64,000 nucleotides of DNA, taken from contig JAKLII010000003.1 of NCBI GenBank assembly GCA_022709695.1, positions 144,124 to 208,123 of the forward strand, in the 5' to 3' direction. Below are positions 43,051-50,592 of the stretch, piece by piece (within the stretch, counting starts at the first letter, position 1; every line of letters starts with the position of its first letter). The position numbers and the translations under genes are program-made. Origin of the DNA: Bacteroidota bacterium (lineage in GTDB: Bacteria > Bacteroidota > Bacteroidia > Bacteroidales > SKPS01). The notes beneath the pieces were generated by a model. That model did not search any database and was not told the DNA's origin. It saw only the letters and a program-made list of their open reading frames with translations.

Positions 43051-43806
43051 ATGGATCTTACACTGAAAATATGGCGACAGAAAAATGCCACCGACAGAGG
43101 AGGCATTTTAACCTATAAGGTAACCGGCGTTTCCCCCGACAGCTCATTCTTCGAAATGCTGGATATGCTGAACCAGCAACTGATAGAGGGTAACCAGGAG
43201 CCGGTGGCTTTCGACCACGACTGCCGCGAAGGGATCTGCGGCACCTGCAGCCTTTTTATTAACGGCAGACCGCACGGGCCCAAAAGGGGTATTACCACCT
43301 GCCAGCTCCACATGCGGTCGTTCAGCAACGGCGACACCATTTACATCGAACCCTGGCGTGCCCGGGCTTTCCCGGTGATCAAAGACCTGATTGTGGACCG
43401 GGGCGCGTTTGACAAGATCATCCAGGCCGGTGGGTATGTATCGGTGAATACCGGCGGAATCCCCGATGCCAACGCCATCCCGGTGCCCAAGTTCAACGCA
43501 GAGCGATCGATGGATGCCGCGGCCTGCATCGGATGCGGCGCCTGCGTGGCCTCCTGCGCCAACGCCTCGGCCATGCTGTTTGTGTCGGCCAAGATTGCCC
43601 AGTTCGATTACCTGCCTCAGGGGAAGGTGGAGACCACCCGCCGGGTGCAGGCCATGGTGCAGGCCATGGACGCCCTGGGGTTCGGCAACTGCAGCAACAT
43701 GTACGCCTGCGAAGCCGAATGCCCCAAGGAGATCTCCATCGCCAACATCGCGCTGATGAACCGGAACTTTCTGAAAGCTAAGGTGTGTGCTGAGAAGGAG
43801 GGATAA
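43051..43806 (+). CDS. sdhB: succinate dehydrogenase/fumarate reductase iron-sulfur subunit
   Basis: 251 residues. [2Fe-2S] cysteines in [17 protein letters not shown] with the last in GITTC; [4Fe-4S] cysteines in [11 protein letters not shown]; [3Fe-4S]-type cysteines in [12 protein letters not shown]. It moves electrons from the flavin to the heme/quinone subunit. Closes the operon; after it comes a 490-bp accessory spacer. Confidence 0.95.
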   Translation: MDLTLKIWRQKNATDRGGILTYKVTGVSPDSSFFEMLDMLNQQLIEGNQEPVAFDHDCREGICGTCSLFINGRPHGPKRGITTCQLHMRSFSNGDTIYIEPWRARAFPVIKDLIVDRGAFDKIIQAGGYVSVNTGGIPDANAIPVPKFNAERSMDAAACIGCGACVASCANASAMLFVSAKIAQFDYLPQGKVETTRRVQAMVQAMDALGFGNCSNMYACEAECPKEISIANIALMNRNFLKAKVCAEKEG

Positions 43807-44278
43807 GAGCTGCAACCGGCCACCGGCTGTCCCATAAGGTGAACCCCATGGGCACACGGATGAGACGGATTATGCCGTTATTCACCGATATCTGAACCAA
43901 TCCGTAACCCTCGTAGTGTTCGTGAACATTACTCATAACTCCTAACACAATCCCATCCCCAAACACTGCGCTCCCGGGACTCCGCCTCCTCAACTACCTC
44001 AACATTCTCAACTTTTCTCAAAAAATCGTTTGCATCGCATGTAAAGAATGTTTTAACTTTGGCTGGGAACCGGAAACCTTTTACTGCGAAACACTTACAC
44101 CATTGTATCCTCGAAACAGCAACAGAAGATCCGCGCCCTGTTCGATGACCTTGATAAATAAACGCACCTATGAAACTACACCAAAGGTTGGGTTACTTGC
44201 AAAAAGGTTGGGCTAGCCATGCTTCAGGTGGGCAGGAATACCAACCTGCGGCAGTGAATGAGGTTAGGATATAAACGA
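43807..44278 (+). other. intergenic region with decayed sequence and an orphan promoter
   Basis: No frame longer than about 50 codons has a plausible start or family. It holds a diverged copy of the GCTCCCGGGACT repeat (about 43967-43986) and a good promoter at 44029-44061 that is followed by no intact gene. A short frame after the promoter reads TYTIVSSKQQQKIRALFDD before a stop near 44160, possibly a gene remnant. Confidence 0.5.
44029..44061 (+). promoter_or_regulatory. strong promoter match: TTTG-N21-TAACTTTG
   Basis: -33 TTTG at 44029-44032, 21-bp spacer, -7 TAACTTTG at 44054-44061, a full Bacteroidota consensus and the best in the window. It points toward the possible gene cassette beginning at 44280 but has no intact gene directly behind it. 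Confidence 0.6.
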
Positions 44279-44279
44279 G

Positions 44280-45112
44280 TTGGCCACCATTTGAAAAATG
44301 AGAAAATCGTTAATAATTATAGTTATTGCGTTTCTGTCAAGTTGTATTTCGACCACAACAGAAAAGGAAAATGAAGAATTGAATATTCTAAATCAGAAAT
44401 TCATTGAATTGATTGGAACGGAATGGTATTATGAACCTCTTCCGATTCCGCCAATGCCTATTTGGGAAGAATCAACACGAGAAGACAGTTTGCGATTTGA
44501 AAAGGAAAGCGCTGAATTTGAAGTTCTTTTGAATAATAGAAAACTTGACACTACCGTGCTTAAAATATATCTGTTTGACACGCTTACAACTTATAAGAGC
44601 AACGACAGAATAGAAGGAATTTTAAACCTTGAAAATTTCGAAGCCAATTTCCCAGTTGACACCTCTTGGATTAAGTTAATTAAAAAGCTAAACCAAATTA
44701 AAAGCCCCAAAAGACTTGATGTAAGTAAAATCACACAGACAGGAAAATATACTTTGGTGACTAAGTCAGAGTTCAACGACACAAATGACAACAAGAGAAG
44801 GATTGGTTCGATGACAATATCTCGTGTAGCATTTAGCAATGATAATAAAAGAGCAGTATTCTACTATACTTTCTCTTGCGGTAGATTATGTGGTTGGGGA
44901 AGCATCGTATTTGTAGAAAGGAAAGGTGAAGAATGGAAAATTGTAGGACAAAGAGAAATGTGGGTATCTTGAAAAAATAAAAAACGGATGGCCAACATCG
45001 TGTATAAAACATTGGGGTTTAGGTGGTTTATCAAATATTCTGTCTCGTATCGGCGTTTGTGTTGGCGGATAGGAACGAAGCCCGCATCCCCAACGTTTCA
45101 TACACACAACCG
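44280..45112 (+). mobile_element. possible single integron gene cassette
   Basis: Bounded by GTTGGCC (44279-44285) at the left and GTTGTGC (45112-45118) at the right, one AT-rich lipoprotein gene in between, and a 129-bp imperfect palindrome after the gene. The palindrome's first core, GGCCAAC (44990-44996), is the exact reverse complement of the left boundary GTTGGCC, as expected if a circular cassette carried an attC site made of both. Core sites depart from the full RYYYAAC/GTTRRRY consensus, and no integrase is in the window. So this is tentative. Confidence 0.4.
44298..44972 (+). CDS. AT-rich hypothetical lipoprotein (cassette gene)
   Basis: 224 residues. Signal MRKSLIIIVIAFLSSC with lipobox Cys16; the mature protein starts with a charged stretch (TTEKENEELNILNQKFIELIGTEW) and ends in a beta-rich part GSMTISRVAFSNDN, VFYYTFSCGRLCGWGSIVF, WKIVGQREMWVS. 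The CGRLCGWGS motif with two cysteines recalls uncharacterised Bacteroidota proteins whose C-terminus reads like a YxFxCGxLCGxG module. AT-rich, unlike its neighbours, so probably acquired. Flanked by cassette-like boundary motifs. No known function. Confidence 0.75.
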   Translation: MRKSLIIIVIAFLSSCISTTTEKENEELNILNQKFIELIGTEWYYEPLPIPPMPIWEESTREDSLRFEKESAEFEVLLNNRKLDTTVLKIYLFDTLTTYKSNDRIEGILNLENFEANFPVDTSWIKLIKKLNQIKSPKRLDVSKITQTGKYTLVTKSEFNDTNDNKRRIGSMTISRVAFSNDNKRAVFYYTFSCGRLCGWGSIVFVERKGEEWKIVGQREMWVS

Positions 45113-45118
45113 TTGTGC
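44990..45118 (+). other. attC-like imperfect palindrome
   Basis: Outer cores GGCCAAC and GTTGTGC; next to them the arms GTGTATAAAACATTGGGG (45000-45017) and CCCCAACGTTTCATACAC (45088-45105), which pair at 16 of 18 positions, with a 70-nt variable centre. Long imperfect palindromes of this length right behind a gene, in gene orientation, are the layout of attC sites. Confidence 0.45.
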
Positions 45119-45649
45119 AAACACATTTGGATAAATCGGCCTATGCGGACCCCCTGAAACGGTCATTCAAGGTTCACAATCAAAGAATTTAACCCGAGAC
45201 AAAAACCTGCCATCCCGGCAGATATTTACCCCCTATATTTGCCCAATTGGGTGAGAAAATCGGAGTATGTTGACCCCTGTACGTTAGCCAAAAGGGGCGT
45301 ATTGTTCCTGCTCAGAAATCCGGGCTACACTTGTTCAACCTCATCCATTTCTTCATAAGTATGCTGCCACCTTTAAACACGTCGCCGGGGTCATGCCACT
45401 CCTCCTTATTTTCGTTTCGGATGCAGATCTTTCTGATATTAGGCTAAAGCCCTTTCCCTGAGCATCCTTCTCAACCCCGGCCTTTAGGCTGGGGCAATGG
45501 AATCCTGTTTATCAAAAATCGAAATCTGATTTTGGCAGTTACCCCGGGATTCAGCCCAATTGGATTTTTACGACGGGTGATGATGATCCGGGATGAAAGA
45601 AATAAAAATAACAAAATCAGTAGCTGCGGAGTGACCTTGGCTGGAGCGG

Positions 45650-45675
45650 TCCCGTTGGACGCCAGTCCAACGGGA
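45650..45675 (+). repeat. perfect hairpin
   Basis: TCCCGTTGGAC-gcca-GTCCAACGGGA, 11-bp arms and a 4-nt loop. No T tail on either side, so not a clear terminator. Confidence 0.7.
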
Positions 45676-45798
45676 TCATTCCTGAGCCAAAGGCGAAAGG
45701 AATGAAGCTTCAGGCGCAGTCGCGGAGCAGCTACGCGGCCTTACGGCCGTGGAGAAAAAAAAAGTGCCACAAAAAGTCGCTGTCCTGGCAGGTTGAGG

Positions 45799-45899
45799 CG
45801 CATCGTTACCCCGGATGCGATCCGGGGCTACACTTGTTCAACCCACTTCGTGGGTTGCGGAGCATGGGGGCGCATGGTTACCCCGGATGCGATCCGGGG
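45799..45899 (+). repeat. dispersed repeat: two 29-bp direct copies around a palindrome
   Basis: Direct copies at 45799-45827 and 45871-45899 differ at one base (CGCAT-C/G-GTTACCCCGG, then ATGCGATCCGGGG). Between them lies CAACCCAC-ttc-GTGGGTTG (45839-45857), the same palindrome as at 25055-25073 but in inverse orientation. Confidence 0.75.
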
Positions 45900-45941
45900 A
45901 TAATCCCGGTTAGGGAGCCTTAAATCAAGTATTCTACCCTT

Positions 45942-45971
45942 AATCGATAAATTAACGCGAATTTATCGATT
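45942..45971 (+). promoter_or_regulatory. operator-like perfect inverted repeat
   Basis: AATCGATAAATT-aacgcg-AATTTATCGATT, perfect 12-bp arms with a 6-bp spacer. A degenerate second unit (TAATCGAAATATTCACGC then AATATTTTAG) follows at 45973-46000, right up to the -7 box at 46001. A protein bound here would sit over the promoter of the ATPase gene. Confidence 0.55.
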
Positions 45972-46000
45972 TTAATCGAAATATTCACGCAATATTTTAG

Positions 46001-46008
46001 TATCTTTG
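46001..46008 (+). promoter_or_regulatory. -7 promoter element (TATCTTTG)
   Basis: TAnnTTTG directly after the operator-like repeats, 74 bp before the ATPase ATG at 46082. Confidence 0.55.
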
Positions 46009-46081
46009 CCAAGAATTAGTGGCACGGCCTGGCCCTATTCATCGCCGGGTGGCGGCTGCGAAACTTATAAAAGTAAAGGTT

Positions 46082-47224
46082 ATGGAATTAAAGATCAGTC
46101 GGAAAATTGAGGATGTTTTGCGAAAGGACCTGAAGCTCGGAGATAAAATCGTGATACTTTATGGTGCCAGACAAACCGGAAAGACCACCCTGGCAAAGGA
46201 GCTTATCAATGATTTTCACGGGAAAGTTCTGTCCATCAATTGCGATGAGATCAAATATCACGATGTTTTGTCGTCGCGTGATCTGCAAAAGCTAACTTTA
46301 ATGCTTGAGGGCAATGATCTGGTTTTTATAGATGAGGCTCAAAGGGTCCCGGATATCGGAATCAATTTAAAGATTATTCATGATGCGCTGCCAAATATCC
46401 GGTTGCTGGTCACCGGATCTTCTTCTTTTGATTTGGCAGCCAGTGTAAGGGAACCTTTAACAGGACGAACCCGCAGCCATACACTTTATCCCATGGCTTT
46501 GACCGAACTGAGTGCTTTGATCAATCCTGTGGAGCTTAAAAGCAGGCTGGAGGAGTTTATGAACTACGGGATGTATCCGGGAGTATTTCATTTTGCTGCT
46601 GCAGCAGAGAAAATAAAACTCTTGTCGGAGCTCACCAATGCATACTTGTATAAAGATGTACTGGAGCTCTCCTCCATCAGAAATGCTTCGCGCATCAATG
46701 GGCTGTTGAAGGCTCTTGCTCTTCAGATCGGATCCGAAGTCTCATTGCTTGAACTGGGTCGTGGATTAGGGATGAGCCAGGAAACGGTGGCCTCTTACAT
46801 CGATCTATTGGAGCAATCTTTTATCCTTTTCAGACTGAGTGGTTTTAGCCGGAATCTTCGCAAGGAGATTACCAAGCGGGATAAGATCTATTTCTGGGAT
46901 CTTGGTGTCAGAAACAGTTTGTTGGGGAATCATCTTCCTATTTCTTCCCGTAGCGATGCAGGGGCCCTCTGGGAGAATTTTATCATCGCCGAACGGAAAA
47001 AAATGCTGTCTTACACCCAACAACAGGCATCTGTTTATTTTTGGAGGACGTATACAGGTGCTGAACTGGATTATATCGAAGAACGAAATGGAGAATTGTA
47101 CGGGTATGAAATCAAACTCAAAAAATGCCGAAATGCGCCACCAAAGACATGGACCGAACAGTACAGCAGTAACTACCAATGCATCAACATGGAAGATTTC
47201 AGGGATTTTGTGATTTCGGGCTGA
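46082..47224 (+). CDS. AAA_14/DUF4143 ATPase (first copy)
   Basis: 380 residues from the ATG at 46082 (MELKISRKIEDVLRK); a GTG 21 codons upstream is rejected because the extension has no family match. P-loop GARQTGKT at 28-35 with Lys34; Walker B LVFIDEAQ; arginine-bearing TGSSSFDLAASVREPLTGR. The C-terminal DUF4143 domain ends in the nuclease-like ENFIIAERKKM, ELDYIEERNGELYGYEIKLKK. These proteins are widespread, patchy accessory ATPases of unclear role. No partner gene adjacent. Shares the island with a second copy at 47607. Confidence 0.85.
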   Translation: MELKISRKIEDVLRKDLKLGDKIVILYGARQTGKTTLAKELINDFHGKVLSINCDEIKYHDVLSSRDLQKLTLMLEGNDLVFIDEAQRVPDIGINLKIIHDALPNIRLLVTGSSSFDLAASVREPLTGRTRSHTLYPMALTELSALINPVELKSRLEEFMNYGMYPGVFHFAAAAEKIKLLSELTNAYLYKDVLELSSIRNASRINGLLKALALQIGSEVSLLELGRGLGMSQETVASYIDLLEQSFILFRLSGFSRNLRKEITKRDKIYFWDLGVRNSLLGNHLPISSRSDAGALWENFIIAERKKMLSYTQQQASVYFWRTYTGAELDYIEERNGELYGYEIKLKKCRNAPPKTWTEQYSSNYQCINMEDFRDFVISG

Positions 47225-47539
47225 GGTAAATGGCAGCACACAAGCTCTATTTCGCTCATCAGAGATGCCCTCGGATCTTGCTGGTTCCCGGAAAGAAGGT
47301 TGAGCACTTCGCAGTTAAGAGAAAAATTTCCCGCAAATCGCGCAGATCATCGCAGAATCGGTTCCGGATAAATCTGCCCTGTTCCATAAAACAATTACTG
47401 GCCAGCCCATATCCATCACTATGGATTCCCATCGGCAAGCCTTCGGCATACCACATCTTGCATTACAGGAGGTAATGGTTTTAATTATAGGCTCTGTAAG
47501 AAGTTGGAGTTTGACCTGATATTATTTCATATCAGAATG
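47225..47539 (+). other. gene-free spacer between the two ATPase genes
   Basis: No credible gene. Contains TTTCCCGCAAATCGCGCAGAT near 47330-47350, resembling the CGCAGAT-rich intergenic repeats common in Bacteroidota. Nothing else recognised. Confidence 0.45.
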
Positions 47540-47592
47540 ATATTTGCCTTGATATTTTATTGATTTAGATGTATATTTGCCTTGATATTTTA
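47540..47592 (+). repeat. two 20-bp direct repeats 33 bp apart over a promoter
   Basis: ATATTTGCCTTGATATTTTA at 47540-47559 and again at 47573-47592, identical. The second copy contains part of the -7 box (47572-47579). Spacing of 33 bp is close to three helical turns, so a dimeric or cooperative regulator could bind both on one face. Confidence 0.75.
47572..47579 (+). promoter_or_regulatory. -7 promoter element (TATATTTG)
   Basis: TAnnTTTG 27 bp before the ATG at 47607, lying within the second direct repeat. Confidence 0.5.
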
Positions 47593-47606
47593 AAAAACGA
47601 AGCGCA

Positions 47607-48917
47607 ATGGAACGTTTTATCCATCAGGAGTTGTTAAGCTGGAAAGAGGAACCGGAAAGGAAAGTCTTGCTGATCAGAGGGGCAAGGCAAGTAGGCAAAA
47701 CATATTCAGTCAGGCAGTTAGGCAAAAGGTTCACCTATTTCTTAGAAGTGAATTTTGAATCGGACCGTTCGGTTCATGCCTTTTTCGACAAAGACCTTAA
47801 TCCGGATGACATTTGCAGGAATCTGTCGGCCTATTACAATGTGCCTGTTCAGGATCAGGATACACTCCTGTTTCTGGATGAAATCCAGACCTGTCCACAA
47901 GCCATCTCATCATTGCGTTTTTTCAATGAAAAGCGGCCCGGACTGCATGTGATTGCGGCTGGCTCGTTACTGGAATTTGCTTTACAGGAACTTCCTTCCT
48001 TCGGAGTGGGGCGGATCAGCCATCTGTTCATGTTTCCCCTCTCATTTGATGAATATTTGTTGGGAATTGGCGAAGAGGGGCTTTATCGGCTTAAAACAAA
48101 TCATGAAACAAACACCCCACTTCCCTCAGCCATTCATGAGAAACTATTGGAACATCTCAGGACATTCTTGCTAATTGGTGGGCTGCCGGAAGTGGTGTAT
48201 TCATACAGTGAAAACCGGGATTATCTGAAAACCCAGCAGGTTCTCGACAGGTTGATTACGGGCTATGAAGATGATTTTTCGAAGTACAAAAAACGGGTTC
48301 CGGTTTCAAGATTACGGGAGGTGTTCAGGTATGTTGTATTGCAGGCCGGAAAAAAATTCATCATCTCAAAGGCGTCCGAAACATCCAGTCATGCACAGAT
48401 CAAAGAGGCGCTTGAATTACTTGAAATGGCCGGTCTGGTGTATCGTGTGTATCATACCGCTGCCAACGGGATTCCACTCGGGGGCGAGGTGAGTCACAAA
48501 AACTACAAGGTCATCCTTTACGATCATGGTATCTTTCAACGAATTCTGGGGTTGGATCTTCCTGAATTCCTTATCACAAAAGATTTTTCCACGATTTATA
48601 AAGGTAGTCTGACAGAACAATTTGCAGGCACCGAAATCATTAAAAACCAGTCGTGTCATACCAGACCTCAACTCTATTACTGGAACCGTGAAAAAAGGGG
48701 CAGTCATGCTGAGGTTGATTTTCTTGTCCAAAAACAACAGGAAATCATTCCCATAGAAGTAAAATCAGGAACTCAGGGGAAAATGCAAAGTCTGCGTATT
48801 CTTCTGCAGGAAAAAAAATTAACCATGGGTTTCCGGGTTTCAATGGAAAATTATGGACAATATGACAACATCAGGGTTTTGCCGCTCTACGCAGTAAGTA
48901 GCCTTTTCGACGCATAA
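47607..48917 (+). CDS. AAA_14/DUF4143 ATPase (second copy)
   Basis: 436 residues. P-loop GARQVGKT at 25-32 (Lys31); Walker B TLLFLDEIQTCP; sensor-like VIAAGSLLEFAL. The DUF4143 part includes FPLSFDEYLLGIGEEGL, LLIGGLPEVVYSYSE and a C-terminal PD-(D/E)XK-like segment GSHAEVDFLVQKQQEIIPIEVKSG. Distinct subfamily from the copy at 46082 (different lengths, low identity by eye), so probably independently acquired rather than duplicated here. Function unclear. Confidence 0.85.
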   Translation: MERFIHQELLSWKEEPERKVLLIRGARQVGKTYSVRQLGKRFTYFLEVNFESDRSVHAFFDKDLNPDDICRNLSAYYNVPVQDQDTLLFLDEIQTCPQAISSLRFFNEKRPGLHVIAAGSLLEFALQELPSFGVGRISHLFMFPLSFDEYLLGIGEEGLYRLKTNHETNTPLPSAIHEKLLEHLRTFLLIGGLPEVVYSYSENRDYLKTQQVLDRLITGYEDDFSKYKKRVPVSRLREVFRYVVLQAGKKFIISKASETSSHAQIKEALELLEMAGLVYRVYHTAANGIPLGGEVSHKNYKVILYDHGIFQRILGLDLPEFLITKDFSTIYKGSLTEQFAGTEIIKNQSCHTRPQLYYWNREKRGSHAEVDFLVQKQQEIIPIEVKSGTQGKMQSLRILLQEKKLTMGFRVSMENYGQYDNIRVLPLYAVSSLFDA

Positions 48918-48958
48918 ACCGAAGTCCGGCTGACTCCCTTTTAACAACCTCATCCTAA

Positions 48959-49813
48959 TTATTGCTTGATCCCCTTTAATATCTGCCTTTCATTAACCCT
49001 GATCCACAAAACCCCCAAAGGCCAGTCCCGGGTATCAATCCGGTAGGTACCGGCAGGATCGCAGGGGAGGGTGAGTTCCCTGAAAAGCTGTCCGTTATGC
49101 AGAAAAACCTCCAGTGTAACCGGGCTGTTACCGGGTTGGATGGTCATGATTTGCAAAACATTTGCAAACGGGTTCGGCCAACAATTTATCCGGGGTTCAG
49201 CCTGTGCTTCAGGTACTGCCTGCGGCCCCTGAAACAGGGCTAAGCTGGTTTTGAACACTTCATCATCCACATCAAAAACACCGGTCACCACTGCCGCGTA
49301 CAGGGTAACCGAGGTAACCGAAGGATCGGACGGCGCCACCCACTTGCATTGCCAGCTTTTCTGGTTGTTACCGGTGGTACCTGTCTCCTTGTGCGTAATA
49401 TATCCCGTCCCCTGCGACAGTTGGGTTTGCAGCGGATCGGTAACTACAAATCCGCCCTCGGTTCCGCTCACTCCCTGGGTGGCCATCTGAAACCCAAACC
49501 GGGTGGTGGCGGGCCTGCTGGCTGTAAGGGTTACGGTGTAGGTGTCAGCCGGCTGATATCCGGCTGCCGGCACATCGGTGGTAATCCATCCGTTTACCGT
49601 ACTCACCGGTCCCCGGTGGCACCCCATGGTGGCACAGGTGATGCCATCCACCGGAGATCCGGTGTACCCCGGTGGAACCCCATAGATGCTGGACCACAGT
49701 TTGGTCACCATCACCACCAACAGAGTCACCAAACCCAGTGCGGTGCTGAGGTACCGAATCCTGGCCATCTGCGCCATTTTTCCCCGGAATCCCCCGGTAA
49801 AAGCCTCCCTCAT
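48959..49813 (-). CDS. choice-of-anchor-V-like exported protein with T9SS sorting domain
   Basis: 284 residues from the ATG at 49813; ATGs at 49777 or 49768 (MARIRYLSTALGLVTLLVV) may be the true start since they give a tighter signal anchor. The domain GVPPGYTGSPVDGITCATMGCHRGP opens the Reeler-like choice-of-anchor-V region, with a CATMGCH cysteine-histidine motif. The tail RINCWPNPFANVLQIM, VEVFLHNGQL-like strand and GVLWIRVNERQILKGIK is T9SS type A. Secreted to the surface; ligand unknown. Antisense to its neighbours and separate from the dsrC operon. Confidence 0.75.
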   Translation of the reverse strand: MREAFTGGFRGKMAQMARIRYLSTALGLVTLLVVMVTKLWSSIYGVPPGYTGSPVDGITCATMGCHRGPVSTVNGWITTDVPAAGYQPADTYTVTLTASRPATTRFGFQMATQGVSGTEGGFVVTDPLQTQLSQGTGYITHKETGTTGNNQKSWQCKWVAPSDPSVTSVTLYAAVVTGVFDVDDEVFKTSLALFQGPQAVPEAQAEPRINCWPNPFANVLQIMTIQPGNSPVTLEVFLHNGQLFRELTLPCDPAGTYRIDTRDWPLGVLWIRVNERQILKGIKQ

Positions 49814-49963
49814 CCGATGTTTACTATCATTTTACAAAAATATACACAATCGGTTTGCATACCATCCCCATGACCGTATTATTTAAAATTATTCTATATT
49901 AATTGCTGAAACGACGCACCCCCCTGCCATCTCAGATAAATTAGATACTATTGCATCACTTTT

Positions 49964-49971
49964 TACTTTTG
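49964..49971 (+). promoter_or_regulatory. -7 promoter element for the dsrC operon (TACTTTTG)
   Basis: TAnnTTTG 27 bp before the ATG at 49999. No -33 partner. Confidence 0.45.
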
Positions 49972-49998
49972 CCTTTTGCCTTTAAACTTTTGCCTTTC

Positions 49999-50235
49999 AT
50001 GCCTTCCTGCCCGAATATCAACACCTGCCGTTTGATCAATGCACCCCTGGATTTTGTGTCCGGATCAGACATAAAGATCTACAGGCGAATCTATTGCACC
50101 ACAGACCGGTTTTCGGGCTGCAGAAGGTTTCAGTTTAAACAGAAGGAGGGGTTTTGTCCTGATTTTGTGTTGCCCGATACGCAGGAGTCTCATGAAGACA
50201 TTTTGGACCGATTTGACAATGAACCTGATAATTAG
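49999..50235 (+). CDS. small cysteine-rich protein preceding dsrC
   Basis: 78 residues from the ATG at 49999 (MPSCPNINTCRLI); an upstream frame adds hydrophobic residues encoded over the promoter. Cysteines at 4, 10, 33, 41 and 53 (SCPNINTC, YCTTDRFSGC, GFCPDF) could bind zinc or an iron-sulfur cluster. The C-terminus is acidic (PDTQESHEDILDRFDNEPDN). 20 bp upstream of dsrC, so in the same operon; probably an accessory to that redox system. Family not recognised. Confidence 0.65.
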   Translation: MPSCPNINTCRLINAPLDFVSGSDIKIYRRIYCTTDRFSGCRRFQFKQKEGFCPDFVLPDTQESHEDILDRFDNEPDN

Positions 50236-50255
50236 AGGATTAAAAACATTTCGAT

Positions 50256-50573
50256 ATGGTAAAGATGGAAATTGACGGAAGGGTGTTTGAAGTGGATGGA
50301 GACGGTTTTCTTACCGACCCTTCTGTATGGAATGATGAGGTGGCAACCCTTTTTGCCCGGTATGATGGTATCACAGAGATGAATGAGCACCATTGGGCAG
50401 TGGTTCGGATCATCCGTCAAAACTTCGAGGAAAAGGGGATGGCTCCGATGGTGCGTGTGATTTGCAAAGAGACCGGTCTGAAGCTGAAGGAGATTTACGA
50501 GCTGTTCCCGCTTGGCCCTGCCCGGGGGGCATGCAGGGTTGCCGGCCTTCCCAAACCTGATGGCTGTGTTTGA
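50256..50573 (+). CDS. dsrC: DsrC/TusE family sulfur carrier, with both conserved cysteines
   Basis: 105 residues. The C-terminal arm GACRVAGLPKPDGCV has Cys93-x10-Cys104, the pair that forms the trisulfide or disulfide in true DsrC; TusE proteins have only the last cysteine. The helix region WAVVRIIRQNFEEKG and FPLGPARGACRVAGLPKP match the family. It is a cytoplasmic thiol carrier. In sulfate reducers it links sulfite reductase DsrAB to the membrane complex DsrMKJOP; no dsrAB is visible here, so its oxidant is unknown. Confidence 0.9.
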   Translation: MVKMEIDGRVFEVDGDGFLTDPSVWNDEVATLFARYDGITEMNEHHWAVVRIIRQNFEEKGMAPMVRVICKETGLKLKEIYELFPLGPARGACRVAGLPKPDGCV

Positions 50574-50592
50574 TTTAATTCCCTGAAAGACA

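Larger units (their letters stand above)
45119..45941 (+). other. gene-free accessory spacer rich in palindromes
   Basis: No credible gene. Contains a diverged dispersed-repeat copy (CCGGGCTACACTTGTTCAACC near 45320-45340), CAACCCCGG/CTTTAGGCTGGGG-like inverted sequence near 45470-45500, a perfect 11-bp-arm hairpin at 45650-45675 and the dispersed repeat at 45799-45899. Looks like an accumulation site for intergenic repeats. Confidence 0.55.

Noticed and set aside
43144-43857. 237-codon open frame on the minus strand
   Set aside because: Antisense to sdhB, with His/Gly-rich composition from complementing its codons.
45799-45899. CRISPR-like direct repeats
   Set aside because: Only two copies, a palindrome as the spacer, no cas genes. 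Better explained as a dispersed intergenic repeat.
47259-47456. 65-codon minus-strand frame between the two ATPase genes
   Set aside because: Its translation comes from a CGCAGAT-type intergenic repeat and has no family or promoter support.
44298-48917. a toxin-antitoxin or defence island built around the two ATPases
   Set aside because: The two DUF4143 ATPases have no nuclease, toxin or methylase partner nearby, so no defence system can be claimed from the sequence.
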